12,142 nucleotides of DNA from the NCBI GenBank assembly GCA_964636895.1, contig CAZWUW010000084.1:1-12142 (forward strand), read 5' to 3'. Source of the DNA: CAZWUW01 sp964636895 (lineage in GTDB: Bacteria; Bacillota; Thermincolia; Thermincolales; CAZWUW01). Shown here in pieces: positions 7,612-12,142 of this stretch. Under the pieces are notes generated by a model. The model had not been told where the DNA came from. It ran no database searches and worked only from the letters and a program-made list of their open reading frames with translations. Positions within the stretch are counted from its first letter, which is position 1. Every line of letters begins with the position of its first letter. The position numbers and the translations under genes are program-made.

Positions 7612-9441
7612 TTACTCCACAGTTACGCTTTTTGCCAAATTCCGCGGCTTATCCACGTCACAACCACGGGCCACGGCGATATGATACGCCAGCAGTTGCA
7701 GCGGAACCACCGTCAGTACCGGCGATAACAGCTTATGTGTTTCCGGCACATACAGGACATGGTCCACAACCTTCTTCAACTCCCTGTTACCTTCAAAAGT
7801 CACCCCGATAACCGTTGCTTCCCGGGCTTTGACCTCCTTAATATTGCTCACCATTTTATCATATACGTCCATCTGGGTTGCCAGCGCCACCACCGGCACC
7901 CCCTCCACAATCAGGGCTAATGTCCCATGCTTCAATTCACCGGCAGCATATGCCTCAGCATGCATATATGAGATTTCCTTCAGCTTCAGGCAGCCTTCCA
8001 TAGCCACGGCATAGTCCAGGCTGCGGCCAAGAAAAAAGGTGCTCTGGCACTCAGCATACTTTCTTACAAAAGCTTCTAACTCCTCAAGGTTGTCCAGCAA
8101 AGCCTGGATCTGCTCCGGCAATTGCTTCATGCCGACAATCAATTCCTCAGCCAACTGCTCAGAAATGGTCCCCCGTCCCTGAGCCAAATATAAGCCCAGC
8201 AAAAACATAGCAATCAACTGGGTAGAATAAGCCTTGGTAGAAGCCACCGCAATCTCCGGGCCGGCCAAGGTATAAAGCACATCATCGGCCTCCCGGGAAA
8301 CGGTGCTGCCTACCACGTTGGTCACGGCCAGCACCCGGGCGCCCTTTTTCTTTGCTTCCCGCATTGCTGCCAGCGTGTCGGCAGTTTCCCCGGACTGACT
8401 GACGACCACCATCAGGTCATTTTCGTCAATCAACGGGTTGCGGTACCGGAATTCCGAGGCAATATCGACTACCACCGGGATGCGGGCCAGGTCTTCAATG
8501 AAGTACTTACCTACCAACCCGGCGTGATAAGCCGTGCCACAGGCTACGATAAATACCTGCCGCAGATTTTTTACGCCCTCTGTGCTTAAACCGATTTCCT
8601 TCAGTATAACCGACTTGTTATCAGCCGATAAACGACCGCCCAGGGTTTCCCTCACCGCTTTGGGCTGTTCAAAAATCTCCTTCAGCATAAAATGCGGATA
8701 TCCGCCCTTCTCGGCAGCCACCGCGTCCCAATCCACATGAAAAACTTCCTTGGCCACAGACTGCCCGGACATATCCGTAATATTTACCCCGGTTTTGGTC
8801 AGCACTACTATTTCACCGTCATTAATGATATAGATATCCCTGGTATGATTGAGGATAGCCGGGATGTCAGAGGCCAAAAAATACTCGCCTTTGCCCAGTC
8901 CCACTACCAGCGGACTGTCTTTGCGGGCCGCCACCAGTTTGCCTGGTTCCTTTTTGGCCAGCACCACCATCGCATAAGAACCCTCAACCTTAGCCAGCAC
9001 CTGACGCACCGCTGCTTCCAGGTTGCCCTGATAAAGCGATTCTATCAGATGCGGCAGCACTTCGGTATCGGTTTCCGATTTGAACTTATGCCCCTGAGCT
9101 TCTAATTCCTCTTTCAATTCAATATAATTTTCAATAATCCCATTGTGTACCACAGCAAATTCCCCAGTGCAGTCATTATGGGGATGAGAATTTTTGTTCG
9201 ACGGGCGACCGTGGGTGGCCCAGCGCGTATGCCCGATACCAATGGCTCCCTCAGGCGTATAAGCACTTAGTTTGTTCTCCAGGTTAGCCAGCCGGCCAAC
9301 ACTTTTTGAAACAACAATCTTTTTATTCTCAATCACGGCAATACCGGCAGAATCATAGCCCCGGTACTCCAGCTTCTTCATACCTTCAATTAAAATGGGG
9401 ACAACCGATTTTTCCCCGATATATCCAACAATACCACACAT
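7612..9441 (-). CDS. glmS: GlmS, glutamine--fructose-6-phosphate aminotransferase (isomerizing)
   Basis: This full-length 609-residue cytoplasmic enzyme converts fructose-6-phosphate and glutamine to glucosamine-6-phosphate and glutamate, the first committed step to UDP-GlcNAc. The N-terminal class-II glutaminase domain starts MCGIVGYIG, with Cys2 becoming the N-terminal nucleophile after Met removal, and has RGYDSAGI, GHTRWATHG, HNGIIENY and ETDTEVLPHLIE. Two SIS sugar-isomerase domains follow: ACGTAYHAG near residue 300 with VVSQSGETADTLAAMREA and ASTKAYSTQL, then FFLGRSLDYAVAMEGCLKLKEISY and AGELKHGTLALI. The end DKPRNLAKSVTVE is the conserved family C-terminus. The ribosome-binding site GGAGGT (9457-9452) has a slightly long 10-base spacing. 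The leader carries a glmS ribozyme, so product feedback on mRNA stability is expected. It lies downstream of glmM. Confidence 0.98.
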   Translation of the reverse strand: MCGIVGYIGEKSVVPILIEGMKKLEYRGYDSAGIAVIENKKIVVSKSVGRLANLENKLSAYTPEGAIGIGHTRWATHGRPSNKNSHPHNDCTGEFAVVHNGIIENYIELKEELEAQGHKFKSETDTEVLPHLIESLYQGNLEAAVRQVLAKVEGSYAMVVLAKKEPGKLVAARKDSPLVVGLGKGEYFLASDIPAILNHTRDIYIINDGEIVVLTKTGVNITDMSGQSVAKEVFHVDWDAVAAEKGGYPHFMLKEIFEQPKAVRETLGGRLSADNKSVILKEIGLSTEGVKNLRQVFIVACGTAYHAGLVGKYFIEDLARIPVVVDIASEFRYRNPLIDENDLMVVVSQSGETADTLAAMREAKKKGARVLAVTNVVGSTVSREADDVLYTLAGPEIAVASTKAYSTQLIAMFLLGLYLAQGRGTISEQLAEELIVGMKQLPEQIQALLDNLEELEAFVRKYAECQSTFFLGRSLDYAVAMEGCLKLKEISYMHAEAYAAGELKHGTLALIVEGVPVVALATQMDVYDKMVSNIKEVKAREATVIGVTFEGNRELKKVVDHVLYVPETHKLLSPVLTVVPLQLLAYHIAVARGCDVDKPRNLAKSVTVE

Positions 9442-9477
9442 TTAGGCAATTACCTCCACTCTTTATTAAAAAAGCTC

Positions 9478-9641
9478 AACGCCATCCGGCGCCTTTTGTG
9501 CCGGCCATTACTGGCCGGTTTTGTGGCGCTTTTACGGTTATGGCCTACCGGAGGGCATCCGCCGAAATATCGATTAACCCCCGTCCTCGTCAACTCAGGC
9601 GTTCCGCCATTATAAATGGCGGCGCGAGAGTCCTGGCGCTT
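9478..9641 (-). ncRNA. glmS ribozyme / glucosamine-6-phosphate riboswitch
   Basis: Read on the minus strand, the leader of glmS contains the ribozyme consensus: AGCGCC at 9640-9635, with cleavage expected between A9640 and G9639; GACGAGG then GGGGGTTAATCGA; and CGGCGGATGCCC. The stems can be drawn. P1 pairs 9593-9596 with 9628-9631, extended by 9599-9601 with 9623-9625 and 9604-9611 with 9615-9622. P3 pairs 9535-9538 with 9547-9550. The P3.1 pseudoknot pairs 9540-9544 with 9481-9485. P4 pairs 9489-9493 with 9525-9529. P4.1 pairs 9501-9507 with 9512-9518, closed by a GUAA tetraloop. In characterised members glucosamine-6-phosphate is the catalytic cofactor for self-cleavage, which destabilises the glmS mRNA. 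The 3' boundary is approximate. Confidence 0.93.
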
Positions 9642-9645
9642 TTAC
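9524..9645. repeat. 12-base direct repeat of the ribozyme cleavage-site sequence
   Basis: TGGCGCTTTTAC occurs exactly at 9524-9535 and at 9634-9645 (plus-strand reading). On the RNA it is GTAAAAGCGCCA, once spanning the cleavage site and once forming the junction before P4 and the P4 5' arm. Confidence 0.8.
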
Positions 9646-9649
9646 CTTA

Positions 9650-9694
9650 TTCAGTTGTCTGCATTATTCAGTTATCTGTCACAATTCAATTGTC
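9650..9694. repeat. Three spaced direct repeats in the glmS leader
   Basis: TTCAGTTGTC (9650-9659), TTCAGTTATC (9667-9676) and TTCAATTGTC (9685-9694) are spaced 17 and 18 bases apart. The first two extend to 15-base matches with one difference (9647-9661 and 9664-9678). The third lies in a perfect palindrome ACAATT-C-AATTGT (9681-9693). They lie between the probable glmS promoter and the ribozyme. Confidence 0.65.
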
Positions 9695-9704
9695 CTATTC
9701 AAAT

Positions 9705-9734
9705 TTTATAAATCTGCGGCCTCACCCCTTTCAA
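9705..9734 (-). promoter_or_regulatory. Probable sigma-A promoter of glmS
   Basis: On the minus strand, -35 TTGAAA (9734-9729) and -10 TATAAA (9710-9705) are separated by 18 bases. It starts 14 bases after the glmM stop, so glmS could be transcribed independently of glmM, with the start near 9698 and the ribozyme in the leader. The boxes match well, but AT-rich sequence gives chance matches. Confidence 0.5.
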
Positions 9735-9747
9735 AAACGCCCATTTA

Positions 9748-11097
9748 CTATCTATCAACCCGGCTGATCACCGCCGCAATATCATCCACAAGCTCCTGCA
9801 ATTCATTTTCATCCGGGCCTTCCGCCATCACCCGCACCTTCGGCTCAGTACCGGACGGGCGCACCAAAATCCGGCCCCGGTCACCAAGTCTGGCTTTACC
9901 GGTTTCAATGGCCGCCACAACATCGGCATTATTCATGGCCAAAGCCTTATCGCTGACCCGCACATTCACCAGCACCTGAGGCAGCCGCTGCATCTGAGCC
10001 GCCAAAGCGGATAAAGACCGGCCGGTCTTCTTGACCACCGAAATCAACTGCAACGCCGTCACAATTCCGTCACCGGTAGTATTGTAATCCAGGAATATAA
10101 TGTGCCCGGACTGCTCCCCGCCAAATTTGGCGCCGCTCCGCAGCAGCTCTTCCAGCACATAGCGATCCCCCACCTGGGTCTCCAATACACGGATGTCGGC
10201 TTTTTTCAGACCCAGGTGCAGGCCCAGATTGCTCATCACCGTTAACACCACGGTATCCTGCGGTAATTTCCGGCATTCTTTCAGGTGCGTGCTGCAAATC
10301 ATCATGATAAAATCCCCGTCCACGATGTTGCCCTGCTCATCCACGGCTATCACCCGGTCAGCGTCCCCATCATGCGCCAGACCTAGGTCGGCTCCGTATT
10401 CCCGCACCCGGTCGGCAACCACCTCAGGATGAGTGGAACCACATTCCCGGTTGATATTTACACCATCAGGTGCATTAAAAATAGGTATTACTTCCACACC
10501 CAACTCCCGCAATATCTGCGGCGCCACTTCAAAAGCAGCTCCGTTGGCGCAGTCCACCACAATTTTGAGGCCGTCTAACCTTACATCCACCGTGCTTTTG
10601 GCAAATTCCACGTAGCGGTCGGCAGCATCGGGCACTTCCCGCACCCGGCCTACATCCGCACCGGTAGGCGCGGGCAGGTCATCCAGCGTGGTTTCCAGCA
10701 AATATTCAATCTGTGCCTCCACTTCATCCGGCAGCTTATAACCGGTAGCAGCAAAAAACTTAATCCCGTTATCTTCCACCGGGTTGTGGGAAGCAGAAAT
10801 CACTACCCCGGCAGTAGCCTGCAACGCTCTGGTAAGGTAAGCTACCGCCGGGGTCGGCAGTACGCCAACCCGCAAAACGTCTACCCCCACCGAGCAAATA
10901 CCGGCTGTCAGCGCAGCCTCCAGCATATCCCCGGAAATACGGGTATCCTTGCCTATTACAATGGTCGGTCAGGCCCCGCCTTGATAATCCCTGGTCAGTA
11001 CATATGCCCCCGCCCGGCCAAGTTTATAAGCCAATAGAGGAGTAAGCAGTTTATTGGCAACTCCCCGTACACCGTCAGTACCGAATAACTTGCGCAT
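9748..11097 (-). CDS. glmM: GlmM, phosphoglucosamine mutase, interrupted by one in-frame TGA (codon 43)
   Basis: Read from ATG 11097, the frame encodes a 449-codon protein of normal GlmM length that converts glucosamine-6-phosphate to glucosamine-1-phosphate in the cytoplasm. It begins MRKLFGTDGVRGVANK, as GlmM should. Codon 43 is TGA (10971-10969), and the same frame resumes as PTIVIGKDTRISGDMLEAAL without a shift. All later motifs are intact: ISASHNP with the phosphorylated Ser103, the metal loop DGDADR (243-248), the sugar loop GGEQSGH and the phosphate loop RPSGTEP (413-419). The longest uninterrupted part starts at Met58 (10926), has only a weak ribosome-binding site, and would lack the GTDGVRG segment. 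The gene starts 17 bases after the upstream FAD-enzyme stop, with GGAGGGAG in the gap. The TGA is probably CGA (Arg) mutated, a sequencing error, or read through; the rest shows no decay. Confidence 0.9.
10969..10971 (-). other. In-frame TGA within glmM
   Basis: The minus-strand context is GGC GGG GCC TGA CCG ACC ATT. The interrupted position lies in the variable loop just before the conserved IVIGKDTRISGD strand, where family members tolerate many residues, so it is not a known catalytic site that would call for selenocysteine. One C-to-T change at a CpG would turn Arg CGA into TGA. Confidence 0.85.
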
Positions 11098-11114
11098 AGT
11101 TTTTTCTCCCTCCG

Positions 11115-12142
11115 TCAATCCTTAGCATATCTTGCCATAATTGCCTCCGCCACCCTGATTCCATCAACAGCAGCACTGACAATCCCGCCGGCATAACCGG
11201 CCCCTTCCCCTGCCGGATATAACCCGGCCACGCCATCAGCCTGCAGGTCGTCCAGCCGCACAATCCGCACCGGCGCGGACGTCCTGGTCTCTATACCTGT
11301 TAAGACGGCCAAGGGGTAATCAAAGTTCCGCAGCCGGCGGCCAAAATCCACAAAAGCCTCTTCCAGCATCGTCGAAACATAATCCGGCATACACCCGTGC
11401 AGGTCCGCCGGTGTTACCCCCGGCCGGTAGGTAGGCGTAACATCCCCGTTAAGTGCTGCACTCTCCCGGCCGGCCAAAAAATCTTCCATCAACTGAGCCG
11501 GGGCATTGTAGTTCCCCCCGCCCAAGGCAAAGGCCCGCCGCTCCCAGATACGCTGGTACTCAACGCCGGCCAGCGCCCCGCCGCTAGGATAATCATCCGG
11601 CCCCACAGAAACTACCACGGCACTGTTAGCAACGCCCGAATCCCGGGCGTAATTGCTCATTCCGTTCGTCACCACCGTCTCTTCCTCCGAGGCGGCAGCC
11701 ACCACTTGCCCGCCCGGACACATACAAAAAGTATAAGCCGCCCGGTCCAGGTCCTTGTTTTTATATACCAGTTGGTAGTCTGCCGCCCCCAAAGCCGGAT
11801 GGCCGGCAAAATTACCGTACTGGGACTCATCAATCAGAGACTGCGGGTGCTCCACCCGGACGCCCACAGCAAAAGCCTTCGGCTCCAGCCGCACAGGCTT
11901 TCGCGCCAGCATGGCATATGTATCCCGGGCGCTGTGACCGATAGCCAGCACTACCACCCGCGCCGCCAATTCGTCCTTTTCATTGATTATCAAACCCGCT
12001 ATCCTGTCGCCGTCCAGGAACAGGTCACTTACGCGGGCGTTGAACACTATCCGGCCACCCAGGGACAGCAAATGCTGCCGTAGGTTTTTGACCACCGTAC
12101 GCAAAACATCTGTCCCAATATGGGGTTTATTCAGGTACAAAA
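11115..12142 (-). CDS. FAD-dependent dehydrogenase, COG2509-like (C-terminal part; 5' end beyond window)
   Basis: About 342 residues are visible; the frame is open to the window edge and starts LYLNKPHIGTDVLR, an internal segment and not a start. The visible motifs are GGRIVFNARVSDLFLDGDRIAGLIINE, VVLAIGHSARDTYAML (the nucleotide-binding GHSARD turn typical of this family), TFCMCPGGQVVAAASEEE, and the C-terminal FAD-contacting GLYPAGEGAGYAGGIVSAAVDGIRVAEAIM. These match the uncharacterised NAD(FAD)-utilising dehydrogenases of COG2509, usually a little over 500 residues, so the N-terminal FAD-binding GxGxxG part is outside. The substrate is unknown. It is 17 bases upstream of glmM and clearly in one operon with it. 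In some Clostridia this gene lies near cdaA-ybbR-glmM; that recollection could not be checked here. Confidence 0.82.
   Translation of the reverse strand, partial: LYLNKPHIGTDVLRTVVKNLRQHLLSLGGRIVFNARVSDLFLDGDRIAGLIINEKDELAARVVVLAIGHSARDTYAMLARKPVRLEPKAFAVGVRVEHPQSLIDESQYGNFAGHPALGAADYQLVYKNKDLDRAAYTFCMCPGGQVVAAASEEETVVTNGMSNYARDSGVANSAVVVSVGPDDYPSGGALAGVEYQRIWERRAFALGGGNYNAPAQLMEDFLAGRESAALNGDVTPTYRPGVTPADLHGCMPDYVSTMLEEAFVDFGRRLRNFDYPLAVLTGIETRTSAPVRIVRLDDLQADGVAGLYPAGEGAGYAGGIVSAAVDGIRVAEAIMARYAKD

Noticed and set aside
9472..9494. CGCC-GGAT-GGCG hairpin followed by six Ts after the ribozyme, as a transcription attenuator
   Set aside because: The stem has only four pairs and the T-run is separated from it by several bases. 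The same bases are better explained by P4 and P3.1 of the ribozyme.
9748..10926. Treating glmM as a 392-residue protein starting at Met58
   Set aside because: It would lack the conserved FGTDGVRG segment, which is fully encoded upstream in the same frame with a good start and ribosome-binding site. The shorter start has only a GGGGA two bases before ATG.
10926..10971. Selenocysteine insertion at the glmM TGA
   Set aside because: The position is a non-catalytic variable loop, and the downstream sequence encodes the conserved GKDTRISGD motif. A small CCCG/CGGG pairing there is explained by the codons; I see no convincing SECIS element.
11030..11058. Inverted repeat GCCAATA/TATTGGC
   Set aside because: It lies inside the glmM coding sequence and encodes ordinary conserved residues, with no T-run or position suggesting regulation.
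11397..12083. Long plus-strand open frame opposite the FAD enzyme
   Set aside because: It is the GC-rich antisense shadow of a clear FAD-dependent dehydrogenase. It has no family motif and no proper ribosome-binding site.
11115..12140. Start codon of the FAD enzyme at 12140
   Set aside because: The codon is TTG within a continuous frame that reaches the window edge, and the protein lacks its N-terminal FAD-binding part, so the gene is partial rather than starting here.

Overview
The window looks like a chromosomal segment of a Gram-positive, spore-former-type Bacillota, most likely a Clostridia/Peptococcaceae (Desulfotomaculum/Pelotomaculum-like) organism. The reasons are a glmS ribozyme in front of glmS, strong GGAGG ribosome-binding sites, sigma-A type promoters, a MetQ lipoprotein, and an FAD-dehydrogenase (COG2509-like) - glmM - glmS gene order. 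The species is an inference. No tRNA, rRNA, CRISPR array or recognisable insertion sequence was seen.

Layout. (1) 1-1752, plus strand: the 3' end of metN, then metI and metQ, a D/L-methionine ABC importer operon closed by a Rho-independent terminator. (2) 1815-5160, minus strand: a TetR-family regulator and, one base downstream, an 885-residue ATP-grasp/phosphohistidine-swivel enzyme. The enzyme has the domain order of rifampicin phosphotransferase rather than of PEP synthase. A sigma-A promoter with a large inverted repeat over its start site precedes the pair. (3) 5382-7439, plus strand: a transmembrane methyl-accepting chemotaxis protein with its own TTGACA-N17-TAATAT promoter and a strong hairpin terminator, probably shared with the convergent glmS. 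(4) 7612-12142, minus strand: a partial FAD-dependent dehydrogenase, then glmM, then glmS, the amino-sugar branch leading to UDP-GlcNAc and peptidoglycan. GlmS makes glucosamine-6-phosphate from fructose-6-phosphate and glutamine, GlmM isomerises it to glucosamine-1-phosphate, and the glmS ribozyme between the two genes would cut the mRNA when glucosamine-6-phosphate is abundant.

Most notable points. glmM has one in-frame TGA at codon 43 while every downstream catalytic motif is intact. The glmS ribozyme can be folded by eye (P1, P3, P3.1 pseudoknot, P4, P4.1) and carries a perfect 12-base copy of its own cleavage-site sequence in P4. Three spaced direct repeats sit between the probable glmS promoter and the ribozyme. 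The TetR/swivel-enzyme pair has an unknown substrate. By eye, the right-hand amino-sugar region is clearly more GC-rich than the TetR/MCP region in the middle.
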